DNA of 64,000 nt from Lumbricus rubellus (GCA_945859605.1 OX243828.1:22240109-22304108), one strand, 5' to 3'; positions 20,590 to 32,245 are shown, counted from the stretch's first letter. A program made the numbers and translations. Notes: a model not told the origin generated them from the sequence alone.

Positions 20590-20685
20590 CACGTGAAACT
20601 CCGATTCAGTGTCCGCGCTCTGTAGTCGGGAGCGCTTCTGAGCAGACATCTTTAAAGGGCGCTATAACAATTATTGCACATGACT
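20590..20685 (+). mobile_element. SINE 3' half
   Basis: CGTGAAACTCCGATTCAGTG, GGGAGCGCTTCTGAGCAG and AAAGGGCGCTATAACAA match the 3' half of the SINE. It sits tail-out next to the minus copy at 20395. Confidence 0.7.
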
Positions 20686-20836
20686 GGCATGATTGACAAG
20701 TGCAGGATTGGATCTGTGTTTGGCAGATCAACGTTCTTAAGACATGTTGCCGTTTTACTTAAATATTTTCGTTGACTTCCAGATCTCTTAATTGCCGTAT
20801 AGTCAATGACATTCTTGTATAGGCCTGGTTAACTGG

Positions 20837-21008
20837 CAGGGCTTTTTAACGTGCAGTTGTACACAAAATGTGCAGTTGTAGAAGCACTTATGTTCAGTTA
20901 AAACTAGCAAAAAGGTCATTCTCCTCCGATTGGAAGTAATTCGCCATGGATGATGAGAAAGGAAAGAAGGAGTTGTGCAGTTCTAGAAATTCCTTAAAAA
21001 CAGCCCTA
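20837..21008. mobile_element. hAT-type MITE, CAGGGCTTTTTA family
   Basis: The left CAGGGCTTTTTAA pairs with the right TTAAAAACAGCCCTA. The 8-bp target duplication ttaactgg (20829-20836 and 21009-21016) is perfect. Confidence 0.82.
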
Positions 21009-21439
21009 TTAACTGGTTAACCACTGTTGTCAGTTTCGTTTCGGCAATCGACGATTTTGAGTTGCTTAGACTTAGAGGATGGGTGACTCTCCGCGGCGTA
21101 TCAACACCGATTCAAGACGGCTGCATACAAACTATACATAGCATTTCTATCGAAATTTATACCGACATTCTTATTGTTATCGTGTTTCGCTCTTAGTTTT
21201 TTGTGGATTTGGAACTAATTTGCACCGCTCTGAGGATTATTTTCTTTTGTTCGCTTCACAGTTCGGAAGAGTTTACTGTTCTTGAATTCTTTATACTGTT
21301 GATTGTACGGAATTGGCTACGCCCTCCTGTACGTATAGCCTACTCTCGTGATCTACGGTAATTGATTTTGTTCGCTGTGCACGTTTGACTGCTGTATCCG
21401 CGAAAAGTTGTCTTTCAGTTTCGACATGGGGGATGTTTT

Positions 21440-21826
21440 GCATTGTCTCCATTTCCCACAGCTGATGATCACTTACCGGTTTTGCGCTGTTTCGCTGGTG
21501 TGGCTCCTGTCTATTTGCAGGAGCTCTGCTGCTCCGCCATATGTCTTCTCTCTGTGCTTCTAAGCAGTCGCGCGTATAGGCTACTTCTATCATGCAGCGC
21601 CGTAGCTTTTCTGTCACTGGCATTGTAATCTGGAATGGGCTCTCTGTGCACCTACGTCTAATGTGTAGGCTGTAGAGCCTTGAGACCACATTTGTCAAAA
21701 AAGGAATATTATTATACTCTACTCTTAAGACTGCTCTCTTTAACCGGGGTTGGGTCGGGGCATTTCTGAATAGATGGTCTTGACAGGGCGCTATATAAAT
21801 AAATCTCTTACTGGATGAATGATTAG
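21440..21826 (+). mobile_element. LINE reverse transcriptase C-terminal remnant and 3' end
   Basis: The plus strand from about 21594 reads RRSFSVTGIVIWNGLSVHLR, then after one stop SLETTFVKKG and LKTALFNRGWVGAFLN. This is the typical C-terminus of non-LTR reverse transcriptase frames. It ends with gggcgctatataaata and a ggatgaatga tail. The part before 21594 is assigned only by continuity. Confidence 0.72.
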
Positions 21827-21907
21827 AACGTGTGTTCGAAGCTGGCATAACATTTTTAAAATATTTAATGTATGCATAATTGTATGAATTTTGTATGTGA
21901 CAGTGAT

Positions 21908-22160
21908 GTATTGTGACGTCACTTCGATTGTGATGCTGGTCTACTGTTATAGAAGTTCATTTTGAGAACTAAAACTAGGCATATTATGACGTCACTTCGA
22001 TTATGATGCTAATCTACCATTATAGAAGTTCATTTTGACAATATCAACTGGGATTATGGTGACGTCACATCGATTATGATGTAGATCTAGGCCTACTATT
22101 AGAGAAGTTCGTTTTGAGAATATAAACAAGGCTTAATTATGGTAACATTACTTCGATTAC
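21908..22160. repeat. 73-bp tandem repeat with a CRE palindrome in each unit
   Basis: TGACGTCA occurs at 21914, 21987 and 22060 (spacing 73 and 73), followed by acttcgat or acatcgat, then tatagaagttcattttga. A fourth unit 83 bp later has TAACATTA at that place. CRE is the CREB/ATF binding site. Confidence 0.88.
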
Positions 22161-22461
22161 ATACAAGCACACAATGTGTGGCGTGGGTTTGCGCCAACAT
22201 ATACGGTTTGCATATGATAGTACGTACATGTACATGTATGTAGTAGGCTACGTAGAATGCATGTGCATGAATTTATGAAAATGCGTTATATTTAACGCCT
22301 TTTAGTGCTTCTCTTATTACATTGGCGCTTTAAGTGCTCTCAATTCACGCATGATATGTATTATAGAACTGAGAAACGAGATGCATGCGTAGCCTACTTG
22401 AGCCTTTATGGTTGAGTTTATGGTCCGAATGACACACAGCAGTTGTACATTGTACATGTAC

Positions 22462-22503
22462 ATTGTGAAGACATTGTGAAGACATTGTGAAGACATTGTG
22501 AAG
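22462..22503. repeat. 11-bp tandem repeat (ACATTGTGAAG x4)
   Basis: Four exact copies in a row after tgtacatgt palindromes. Confidence 0.9.
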
Positions 22504-22623
22504 GGTCGACATCGTCGTTATGAAGTGCAGGAGTGTCGCTGAGTGCAATGTGTTAAGTCAATATGGAGTGCATATTATTGTGGCAAGGGAAATTCCAACA
22601 AGTGCAGTCAAGAGTAATGAGCC

Positions 22624-22860
22624 CTGCGTCTGTCTCTGTCTATCGTTGTATCTGTCTGTGTGTCTCTGCCTGTCTGTCTCCATCCCTCCCTCTCCCTCTC
22701 TCTGTCTCTGTCTCTCTCGCTATCTCTGTCTCTCTATATCTGTTGTCTGTCTCTGTCTATTTCTGTCTCTGCCTTTGTCTCCGTCTGTCTCTATCTCTGT
22801 CTCTCCCTGACCTTCTCTATCTCTCTGTCTCCCTCTCGCTGTCTCTGTCTATCTGTGTTT
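22624..22860. repeat. TCTG/TCTC pyrimidine microsatellite
   Basis: Imperfect TCTGTCTC repeats, open in three plus frames as Leu/Ser/Cys runs. Confidence 0.9.
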
Positions 22861-22889
22861 GATTGAAATGCCAGTCTGAGACGGATTCT

Positions 22890-23610
22890 TAGTGCTATGC
22901 GAAATTCCAGTGACAACGACAGCAACAACACTGACAACAACAGTTATATCAACAAGTGACAGCAGCAACATTGTCATTGACAACAACAATAACAACAACA
23001 ATATGGAAATAATGCAAGTAATTATAATATTTATTATTAGTAGTAATACTTGCTATTGTTATTTATTATTATTTTTCCCGAGGTACATAATTATAATCTC
23101 TCAGGAGTCTAAATAATACTAAAGGAGCTGTTGCTGAATATCTGGAAACTCAGTACTCGTCCTCCGCAACTTCAATGCTTTCACATGATTATTATTTTTT
23201 GCCGCGAGGTACTTAGGATCCCTCAGGGACTTTATTACTAGCTGCTTGTTTAAAAACCAGTCCAGAATGGCCCTAATCGTCGATTTCTTGGCTAGCGAAA
23301 GTGCCCTTAAACGCTACTGCGTTAAACCGTTGTATTGTAAGTGATAGACGCTGGAATAAAAAAAGTTGTTTCCCTTGCGTCCCCCGTAACGGTGCAGTTT
23401 GTTATTTTTGTTATTTTTTTCCTTTTTTATTATCATTATTATTATCATTATTATTACTATTAGTATAATTAGAAACTGCCAACTGGTGCCATAGGGTGTG
23501 GAATGAGAGGCAGACCACAGAAATATCCCTGTTACACTGAAGAGCATAGGACATCCAGCTCTCCTTATGTTTTCACTGCAAAGTTACTGGCAGCCAACAC
23601 GCATGATATA
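22890..23610. other. Unique AT-rich sequence with AAC and TTA repeats, no gene seen
   Basis: ACAACAACA runs near 22915-23000 and ATTATTATC runs near 23430. A degenerate duplication of cgaggtac...ctcag occurs near 23080 and 23210. Confidence 0.35.
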
Positions 23611-23622
23611 CGTAGCCATATA

Positions 23623-24746
23623 GGGGAGAGTGCTACAAGATGCCCATGGTGAATAAGACGCCCACCCCCTTTAAAACGGATAAACATACATAAATTCGTA
23701 TTTTAGTTGTCTCATTGCATGCAGCGACATCTTGTGAACCTTCCATAACAGTGATGTTTCAGTATTCGAGATATTGACGCGATAAATCAATTTTCTAAAT
23801 TTTCACCCCTTTTGCGTAAGTACACATTCACGAATCTTCCTAATTTTCTCTTTGGCCTTTTGCAGTAAAAATTCGTGCACTTCAACGTTTATTTTGGATT
23901 CATTTATAGTTGTTTTAATGGTTTTATCTAACTCGTAAACATTGACCTCGTTAAATAAAATGGCGTCAATAGAGAAGGACTCGAAAATTACAAGAAGCCC
24001 ATGGGCATCCTGAATGCACAGGAAGCATAGAGATTACAAGAAGCCCATGGGCATCTTGAATGTATAATTAAGCACAGAGATTACAAGATGCCCATGAGCG
24101 TCTTGGATACTATTAGCAAGTGGCCAAGAATTGGTGCCTACCATGACAACACCTTCTGCTTATCAATATTCTGAGTCTACAAATTTGCCAGTGTTTTTGA
24201 AGAAGAAATGGATATAGCCTAATGCAGGAAGTGTAAGAGTTGGTGTCATGAAGAATGTATACAGGCCTACAGATTGATAAATATCCAAGAGATTCGTATG
24301 TGACTTTTCGTTAGCCTGTGTTTAAGGTGAAAATGACAATAATGACTTACAACATGAAATTGGAGTTTTTGCTTCTCGTGTTTTGATTTGCTTTGTAGCT
24401 TTAGGATCTTTTATTCTTGGTTAAATTTGTTTAGCTATCATGCAGTTTATTGGTTTAGTCTAAAAATGCATGATTACAATACCACTTCTTTTAGTCAATT
24501 TCCATTGCTCCAAGATGCCCATCCTATGGGCGTCTTGTAGTATAGGGTTCCTAAGACGCCCAGTTTGGAGGGGTCTACTTTTTTCAATTTACACAAATGA
24601 TCTTATTGAATTATGTTCTATACTTGCTGTCACTGCTTCCCTAATGATTACTCTTTGCATTCGGGTCAGACATGTTCTTCTCTTAAAATCCATACAGAAG
24701 AAAATAGCAATTTTCGTTAGCGTGGGCATCTTGGAGCACTCTCCCC
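23623..24746. mobile_element. Non-autonomous DNA element, GGGGAGAGTGCT ends, TA duplication
   Basis: GGGGAGAGTGCTACAAGATG at 23623 pairs with CATCTTGGAGCACTCTCCCC ending at 24746. TA flanks both ends. The terminal phrase CAAGATGCCCA recurs inside: three tandem units of about 50 bp at 23985-24115 (ttacaagaagcccatgggcat) and inverted pieces near 24510-24560. A plus-strand piece near 24575 reads GLLFSIYTNDL, like a reverse transcriptase segment, so a LINE fragment may be embedded. Confidence 0.75.
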
Positions 24747-25215
24747 TACGTATAAAATTCCTTAGATTCAATCAAGCGCACTGAGGCCGCATTAACGATA
24801 GCAGCACCGGTGTAACTCTGGTATAGACGTATTGAACTAAATGAATAAATAATATAAATATCGCTAATAATGGTACAAATTGCGTGCAAAGGGTTCGGCA
24901 TTATTGACGTCGAGCCTAATTGGCGACTATTTTATTACCGGGGCGTAACGTGGCTGACCCCTGTGGAAGGCTTCTGGGCCGCGGACCCCCCCCCCCGTTC
25001 GCAGAAATCCTATTACATCGGAGGGGGGGACCGAGATCGAACAGTTGTCGACTTATTGAGTCGGAGTCTGTGTCATGCCTACGGTCCAGCGTGCGTGACG
25101 TTTGTCACACCAATGCGTGACAACTCATTCCCTGTTTATTGTCCCGGCTGTCATTCAAACTGGCGCCCGATAGTCAGTGGGAAAGTGATACTAAAGTCCA
25201 CCGTCATTAACATGA
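24747..25215. other. Unique sequence, no gene seen
   Basis: The segment from 24938 (ggggcgtaacgtggctgacc) with C and G runs looks like one end of a MITE, but no partner end was found. Confidence 0.3.
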
Positions 25216-25224
25216 TATATAGGC

Positions 25225-25378
25225 CTATCCGTTTCTGTTCGTGTCTGTCTGTGTCTCTGTCTGTCTGTCTGTCTGTCTGTGTCTGTCTCTGTAGCTCTCT
25301 CAGCCTCTCTATGTCTGTCTTTGTCTCTCTGTCTCTGTCTCTCTGTCTGTGTCTGTGTCTGTGTCTCTGTATGTCTGC

Positions 25379-25410
<32 letters not shown>

Positions 25411-25425
25411 GTCCCTCTACGTTGT
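25225..25425. repeat. TCTG/TCTC pyrimidine microsatellite
   Basis: GTCTGTCTGTCTC-type repeats. Confidence 0.92.
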
Positions 25426-25700
25426 TATTCTGTTTGTGAATTTTTGGAGCGCAGCATTAGGCCTACATGTATGACAACAATTATGACGCCCTGATTTGCC
25501 GTATACATGCAAAATACTGTTTATCTTCTTCCTTGTAATTTTTGCGTTCTATTCATTAATTCTTTTTCTATCTGATATATAATATTGTTTATAACGGTGT
25601 AGAGGTCGTCTCTACTTCTGTAATTACGTACAGGATACGTACCGTCTATTTATATGCATGATTATTATAGGCCTATACATAATATTGTAGCATGCTATTA
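25426..25700. other. AT-rich unique sequence, no gene seen
   Basis: Nothing recognised. Confidence 0.3.
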
Positions 25701-26352
25701 TAGGGCTGCCATAGATGTAAAAAAACGATAGAAACGGAATAAAAAAACGTCGTTTTATTCGAAAAAATAAAAAACGACAAAAAACGATAAAAAACGGAAA
25801 CGGAAAATAATTTGACTTTGCTACATCTAAAACCACACTTTAACCTTGAAAACCTTGATTAGGAACCTACTACGTGCAGGCTATCTCTTAAATGATGACG
25901 TTAAACGATGAAATAATTACTTTAGTTAGCTGAATTCTTGAGAGTTGACGGAAAACATAAGGAATAGTCTATCAGACAAAAATTAAAATTAAGGACAATA
26001 ATAACAGAAAGTAAACATGGGCGGAGTTTGGTTTCCGTTCTTGGAGGGGCTAATGCCTTCTTAGGGGGGGCTAAGCCCGGAAAAAGATATCATTTTCATG
26101 GTAAAAAAGCTAAATCTGGGCCTTCTTGGGGGGGGGGGGGCTTAGCTCCCCTTAGCTCCTGATAAACTCCGCCCATGAAAGTAAATGAATGAATTAAGTT
26201 AAAGAAAAAATAAAAAAACCATAAAAAACGATGGGAAAAATAAAAAACGAGAAAAACGACGTTTTTTGGGAGAGAATAAAAAACGAAAAAAACGACGTTT
26301 TTTGGGAGAGAATAAAAAACGAAAAAAACCTTTTTTACAACTATGAGGGCTG
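25701..26352. mobile_element. Older AT-rich element with a nested MITE
   Basis: The left tagggctgccatagatgtaa and the right ttacaactatgagggctg are weak inverted ends. The interior is dominated by AAAAACGA phrases, with a 36-bp tandem pair (cgacgttttttgggagagaa) at 26257-26330. The MITE at 26016 sits inside. Boundaries are approximate and no clean target duplication was found. Confidence 0.4.
26016..26177. mobile_element. hAT-type MITE, CATGGGCGGAGTTT ends
   Basis: CATGGGCGGAGTTT and AAACTCCGCCCATG are exact inverse matches. The target duplication aaagtaaa (26008-26015 and 26178-26185) is perfect. The interior has the G-rich GGGGGGGCTAAG block. Confidence 0.9.
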
Positions 26353-27650
26353 CTATAGGCGCTGGCTCAGAATGTCTCACACTTCTTCCGCTTAATTACG
26401 TGCATAGATTCTTTAAAAGAATCTATTTTAAAAACTCAAACGCTAATCTTTAATTTCTATGTTAAAATATTTTGAATTCGGGACTTTCATTAACTCCCTT
26501 TCTTTTCTAAATTTTTCGTATTCTCTTCTTATTCCAATCTCCTTTATTTTTCCTTCTTCATTCATTTGTTTATTCTCGTATTTTTCTTGCTTTGCAGAAG
26601 AAGTCCTAGTGTTCTAGAAACTACTTTGATTACACAATGCTCTTGCGCTAAAGTCATATCATTGTCATCTAACTTCCATTATTTGATTCCTTGACAATGA
26701 ATATTATTGATAGCCTTTTGTCTCCATCAATTTATAATCGATCAATCAATCAGTCAATCAATCAGTTTCTCAATCACTCCGTCAATCAGCTGGGAGGGTA
26801 AGGACTCAAGTGTAAGGGATCATAACCTCCCTTGTCTTTGACGCTGTAGTGGATTGACTTTCTCCCTTTCCGCTTAAACATCTGATTAAGCTTATATCAA
26901 ATGTGATTAAGTCAAGAGGCAATGGGTGGCACTCGTATTCCTGCAGCAATCGTGTGAGTCGATAGTTACTGTTATAAGTTTACGATTTGAAGGTTGAATT
27001 GGATTTATTGAGTGACAGAAGAGCTGAGGGAAGTTAGAAGGAAAGAGGGGAGAGGCAGGAGGAGGAGAACGACTTGAGGACAGTTTTAACGACAGAAAAT
27101 CGCTTCCAGTTCAGTAAGTTCACACTGAAATGCAGTTTCGGAAATACGGTTACGCGAACCAGACACTGAATGCATAATGTCTGATTCCGCATTGACCATA
27201 CAGGACACCTGACGGCATGCCTGGTTCAACAGTAAGACACACTAAAATAATGATATTGCCTCTGTATGACCTGATGACATATTGGATGGAGGACATTTTG
27301 AAGAAGGACTTTCTTTCAGAGTTTCCATGTTCAATTTTTTGGTGCTGCATGTTAAACATTCATAAATGTAACAAACACACGAATATTTCTAATCGGTTTC
27401 AGGAACTCGTGTAGATATGATCGCTGGTGCTGTGTTTAAAATTTCAGACAAATCCTAAAAGTTTTGACCGAGTTATGACACTTTCTTGCGCGTTCTGCTT
27501 TTTATCCGGACACAGTGTAGATTAGATTATGGTAATGAAGATAGGTATTAAGAGATGGCTTCAGATTTCGGAGATTCGGAATTCGTGTCGACCGTACAAA
27601 CAGAAGCCTTAAAACTCCTACACCATTATATTAATTACTAGCTGAACCCG
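26353..27650. other. Unique sequence, no gene seen
   Basis: A 21-bp perfect palindrome (tagattctttaaaagaatcta, near 26405) and an ATCAATC run near 26735-26790 are the only structures. Frames of 65-69 codons near 27150-27414 lack support. Confidence 0.3.
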
Positions 27651-27926
27651 GCCACGCGTTGCTGTGGCAGAAAAGACCGTCCTCCCCTCCCTCACCCCCT
27701 CCCTCCCTCCCCCTTCCCCACCCCTTCCTCCCCCTCCCCTACTTCCCCTCCTTCCTTTCCCTGCCCTTCCTCCCCTTCCCCCTCCCCGGACAGCGACGCG
27801 GATAGCGCCCTAAAGCGCGTCAGTAAAAAAGGCCGCAATCAAATGTGTTGAAATGCGCTACATAAACGGAACACAATTGAACCACCGTTTGAAACGCGCA
27901 CGAATTGAAAGGCAAGGCTTATCGAC

Positions 27927-28204
27927 GGGCGCATGCGCATGGAGGGAGGGAGGGAGGGAGGGAGGGGGGAGAGAGGGAGAGAGGGAGGGAGGGAGGGAGA
28001 GAGGGAGGGAGGGAGGTCCCTTCCCGGTAGCGGATTGTGGTCTAAAACGCTTGAATAAAAAGGCCGGGCGCATGCGCATGGAGGGAGGGAGGGAGGGAGG
28101 GAGGGGGGAGAGAGGGAGAGAGGGAGGGAGGGAGGGAGAGAGGGAGGGAGGGAGGTCCCTTCCCGGTAGCGGATTGTGGTCTAAAACGCTTGAATAAAAA
28201 GGCC
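27927..28204. repeat. Two tandem 139-bp units
   Basis: Units 27927-28065 and 28066-28204 begin gggcgcatgcgcatgg and end gcttgaataaaaaggcc; by eye they are identical, including the interruptions in the GGGA run. Two further partial units (ending near 28396) keep ggtcccttcccggtagcgga and the aaaacgcttgaataaaaa tail. Confidence 0.88.
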
Positions 28205-28660
28205 TCAAGGGAGGGAGGGAGGGAGGGAGGGAGGGAGGGAGGGAGGGAGGGAGGGAGGGAGGGAGGGAGGGAGGGAGGGAGGGAGGGAGGGAGGGAGGGA
28301 GGGAGGGAGGGAGGGAGGGAGGGAGGGAGAGGGAGGGAGGGAGGGAGGTCCCTTCCCGGTAGCGGATTGCGGCCTAAAACGCTTGAATAAAAAGCCCTCA
28401 AGGGAGGGAGGGAGGGAGGGAAGGAGGGAGGGAGGGAGGGAGGGAGGGAGGGAGGGAGGGAGGGAGAGAGGGAGGGAGGGAGGGAGGGAGGAAGGGAGGA
28501 AGGGAGGATGGGAGGGAAGGGGGGCACGGAGGGGGGAAGGGGGGAAGGGGGGATGGGAGGGAAGGAGGGAGGGAGGGAGGGAGGGAGGGAGGGAGAGAGG
28601 GAGAGAGGGAGAGAGGGAGAGAGGGAGAGAGGGAGAGAGGGAGGGAAGGAGGGAGGGAGG
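28205..28660. repeat. (GGGA)n purine arrays
   Basis: Long GGGAGGGA runs on the plus strand, broken by one unit tail at 28347-28400. They have potential for G-quadruplex or triplex structure. Long frames on both strands (Arg/Gly/Glu or Pro/Ser/Leu) are composition artefacts. Confidence 0.95.
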
Positions 28661-28854
28661 GTCGGGCGTATGTTTTGAAAACGGTAGAATTTGCAAAGTT
28701 GCTATGTGTAGAAAACGGTAGAATTTGATAATTTGCTTTTTTTAGGCCGGAATCCAATGTGTTGAAATGCGCTACAAAACGGAAGACACTTATCAACGGG
28801 CGTATGTTTTGAAAACGGTAGAATTTGCAAAGTTGCTATGTGTTGAAAACGGTA

Positions 28855-29177
28855 GATCCGTTCGAATAGGCGCGGGTTTGCATAATTCTTTTTTGCTAAA
28901 ATCTTGAGAAGAAATACTTTCACTTCGATTCAACCGATTTCGAGTTAAAATTCAACCCGTCAATAATTATGCATGCCTTGACCCAACCGTCAATAATTAT
29001 GCATGCCTTGACCCAATTCGGGCTCGTTTGAAAACGGTGGTTCCGCAAGACTTGTATAGCGCATTTTGAACTCGAAATCGGTGGAATCGAAGTGAAAGTT
29101 GTTTTTTTGTTGTAAAAGATTTTAGCAAAAAAGCATTATGCAAACCTTCGCCTATCGAAACGGAACGTTTTGCTGCA
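28855..29177. repeat. Long imperfect fold-back with an internal 31-bp duplication
   Basis: Arm 28855-28951 (tttgcataattcttttttgc...ttcacttcgattcaaccgat) is matched in reverse by 29063-29177 (atcggtggaatcgaagtgaa...gcattatgcaaacc). The spacer holds ccgtcaataattatgcatgc twice (28958-29018). Confidence 0.8.
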
Positions 29178-29389
29178 ATTTTGAAAAGAATCGGTCGAGG
29201 ACTTTCCAAGATCCTTGGTCCCTAAGATTCGTGTAAACGCAGTTACATTTTTATTTATATAGATTATTTTTATTTATTTCATAACATGAGCGTCAGTGTG
29301 GTGTGTAGTTGTACTACGCTACGCGTGCATTTCTTCGTTCCTGTTCGTGAGGCTTGTTGTGTGTTTGCGTGCGTGCGTGCATGTGTGTT

Positions 29390-29876
<487 letters not shown>

Positions 29877-30300
29877 ATGCCTGTTTCTTTCTCTCTCTTT
29901 CTTTGTCTGTGTGTCTGTATCTGACTCTCTGTGTCTGTCTCTCTGTGTCTGTCTCTCTGTGCCTGTCTCTCTGTGTCTGTCTCTCTGTCTCTGTCTCTAT
30001 GTGTCTGTCTCTCTGTGTCTGTCTCTCTGTGTCTGTGTCTGTCTCTCTGTGTCTGTCTCTCTGTGTCTGTGTCTGTGTCTGTCTCTCTGTGTCTGTTTCT
30101 GTGTGTGTGTGTGTGTGTGTGTGACACGTGTGTGTCTCTCTGTTGCTCTATGTCTCTGTCTCTTTTCCTCTGTCCCTCTGTATCTCTGCTGTCTCTGTGT
30201 CTGTCTGTTTGTCTATCTGTGTCTGTCTATGTCTGTCTGTCTATCTCTCTTTCTCTCTACCTGTATGTCTGTTTCAGTGTGCCTCTCTGTCTATCTACTT
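29877..30300. repeat. TCTG/TCTC/TGTG microsatellite
   Basis: GTGTCTGTCTCTC units of about 14-16 bp repeat many times. Frames of up to 205 codons here come from the repeat. Confidence 0.92.
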
Positions 30301-30660
30301 GGCTTCATCTTATTGCAACAGATGCTTCTCTCAAGCGTAATATTGCCTTACGGTTGTTGATGCCTTATTCATCCATTCAGAGCCGAAGATTGCGACTTTT
30401 TCGCTAAAAAAACCAACAGATCTTTCATTTCATCCAGAAATATTATCAGTCGCATGGATTAACAGATAATAAATAATGGACGCACGTGCTATAGGCAGGT
30501 AGACGGCATAATTTTTTTAATATATTAAATAATTTTAAGAATTTATTTCTGATTATTTGCCAAAAGGAAAATGATAGTTGCTGAGGAAAGAAAAGAATAG
30601 ATTGGAAGAAGATAAACAAACGATGTCTGGAAACGAGATTTAGGCTTGACCACCATAACT
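30301..30660. other. Unique AT-rich sequence, no gene seen
   Basis: Nothing recognised. Confidence 0.3.
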
Positions 30661-31250
30661 AATAGCACCACAACCGCCACCACCACCACCACCACCACCA
30701 CCACCACCACCACCACCACCACCACCACCGCCAAAACCATCGCTAATAGCACCACCACCACCACAGCTACCACCACCACAACCACCGCCAAAACCACCAC
30801 CATCACTAATAGCACCACCACCACCACCACAGCTACCACCACCACAACCACCGCTAAAGCCCACCGCCAAAACCACCACCACCATCACCAATAGCACCAC
30901 CACCACCACAGCTATCACCACCACCACCGCCGCCAAAACCATCACTAATAGCACCACCATCACCACCGCCACCACCACCACCATCACTACCACCAAAACC
31001 ACCACTTCCACCACCACTACTACATCACCACCACAACCACCAACACCACCGCCACCGCCACCATCACCACCGCCAAAACCACCACTTCCACCACCACTAC
31101 TACATAACCACCACCACACAACCACCACAACCACAAACACCACCATGGCACTACTACTAATACATCACCACCATCAGTCCACCACCACAACCACCACATC
31201 ACCACCAAAACCACCACCACCACATCACCACCAAAACTACCACCACCGCG
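30661..31250. repeat. (ACC)n trinucleotide array with longer periodicity
   Basis: CACCACCAC is interrupted by the phrases cactaatagcacc and ccgccaaaacc at spacings of roughly 60-80 bp, so short blocks have been copied. Confidence 0.9.
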
Positions 31251-31379
31251 ATGATATGACCATCGAGATTTTTTATAGCGCATGTAGGCTATATACAGTT
31301 ATACACGCATGCTCTCATACATATTATTACACCCACAATTATTAATTTATTTTTTTTCATCTTTATTTCTCCATTACTA

Positions 31380-31445
31380 TAGCGCCTTTTCTTGTTTCTA
31401 CTCAGAGGCGCTACAGCGCGGACACTACATTGGAGTTTCTCTATA
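31380..31445 (-). mobile_element. SINE 3'-part fragment
   Basis: ctatagcgccttttcttg...ctactcagaggcgct...gcggacactacattggagttt is the mirror of the SINE 3' half. Confidence 0.6.
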
Positions 31446-31569
31446 ATATTTTTTTATGTATTATATATTATGTAGTATACATGTAGATCTATGTGTGTAA
31501 CGTATGTATATTTATATACATATTTATGTATGCATAATATTATATATTTAATTATTTATGTATATATAG

Positions 31570-31602
<33 letters not shown>

Positions 31603-31620
31603 CGTGTGTGTGTGTGTGGC

Positions 31621-31927
31621 CATCCTGTTGGATTCCATAGATCAGGTGTGTCTTTTTGGAGATGATGCTGCTGCTGCTATTACAACAATAGCAAAAGACA
31701 TCTCGGCCTCACTATGACTATGAGGAGCAGCAGCGGTGGAGATGGAGCGACAGTTAACTGGGGGAGAGGCGGGGAAGCGTGGAACTGGGGTCAGGGAGCT
31801 CGGACCCCATTTAAGACGACTGCCATTAGGGGGCAGAAGAGATAGGAAGGCGATTTATTGTCTCGCTCCGATCGAGTGATCGGGCTTCGCGATGGATGCC
31901 TCCATCACCCGTTCCCAAGTCTATAAC
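31621..31927. other. GC-richer unique stretch, no gene seen
   Basis: Contains a short CTG run (31667-31677) and palindrome-like gatcgagtgatcgggc. It lies between TG (31570-31618) and CA (31931-32000) microsatellites. Coding potential is not evident. Confidence 0.3.
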
Positions 31928-32001
31928 CCACACACACACACCCACACACACACCCACACACACACACACCAACACACACACACACCAACACACACACACT
32001 G
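31928..32001. repeat. CA microsatellite
   Basis: ACACACACC-type repeats with regular CC interruptions. Confidence 0.9.
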
Positions 32002-32142
32002 CCGCAGATGAGTTATAAGACCGCAGCGCATCTGGTGGATTTGGCGATTCAGTTACGATAGACGCCCAAACGCACCGAGTGCCGTAAGAATCGTGTTGAT
32101 CGTCTTTAATCCTTCAATTGGCGAAGCACATCGTATTCATTC

Positions 32143-32245
32143 ATTCATTTCAAGAATTTATATAGTGCCCCTTCAAGAAATCCACTCAGAAGCGCTCCTA
32201 GTTCAACCACGGTGAAACAAAAAAGTTTTAAGGAGCTTGTAGAAC
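32143..32245 (-). mobile_element. LINE 3'-end fragment
   Basis: attcattcatttcaagaatt, then tatagtgccccttcaagaaa, ccactcagaagcgctcc; the same block as 12072-12275. Confidence 0.6.

Larger units (their letters stand above)
27640..29265. repeat. Composite G-rich repeat module
   Basis: The module starts around ctagctgaacccggccacgc and ends near ttatttatatagatt. In order: a C-rich strand (27675-27785), two 139-bp units, long GGGA arrays, AAAACGGTAGA repeats (28670-28860) and a fold-back. It behaves as one assembly because the phrases ACGGTAGA, TGTTGAAATGCGCTAC and CGACGGGCG recur on both sides of the GGGA arrays. I could not name a transposon family. Confidence 0.5.

Noticed and set aside
21291..21848. 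A 185-codon minus-strand frame
   Set aside because: The plus strand of the same region carries a recognisable LINE reverse transcriptase end, so the minus frame is its shadow.
22462..22503. CRISPR-like short repeats
   Set aside because: Four 11-bp copies without spacers in an animal genome are a simple tandem repeat. No array with unique spacers was seen anywhere.
27853..28796. Overlapping frames rich in Gly/Arg/Glu and Pro/Ser/Leu
   Set aside because: They are produced by GGGA repeats on opposite strands.
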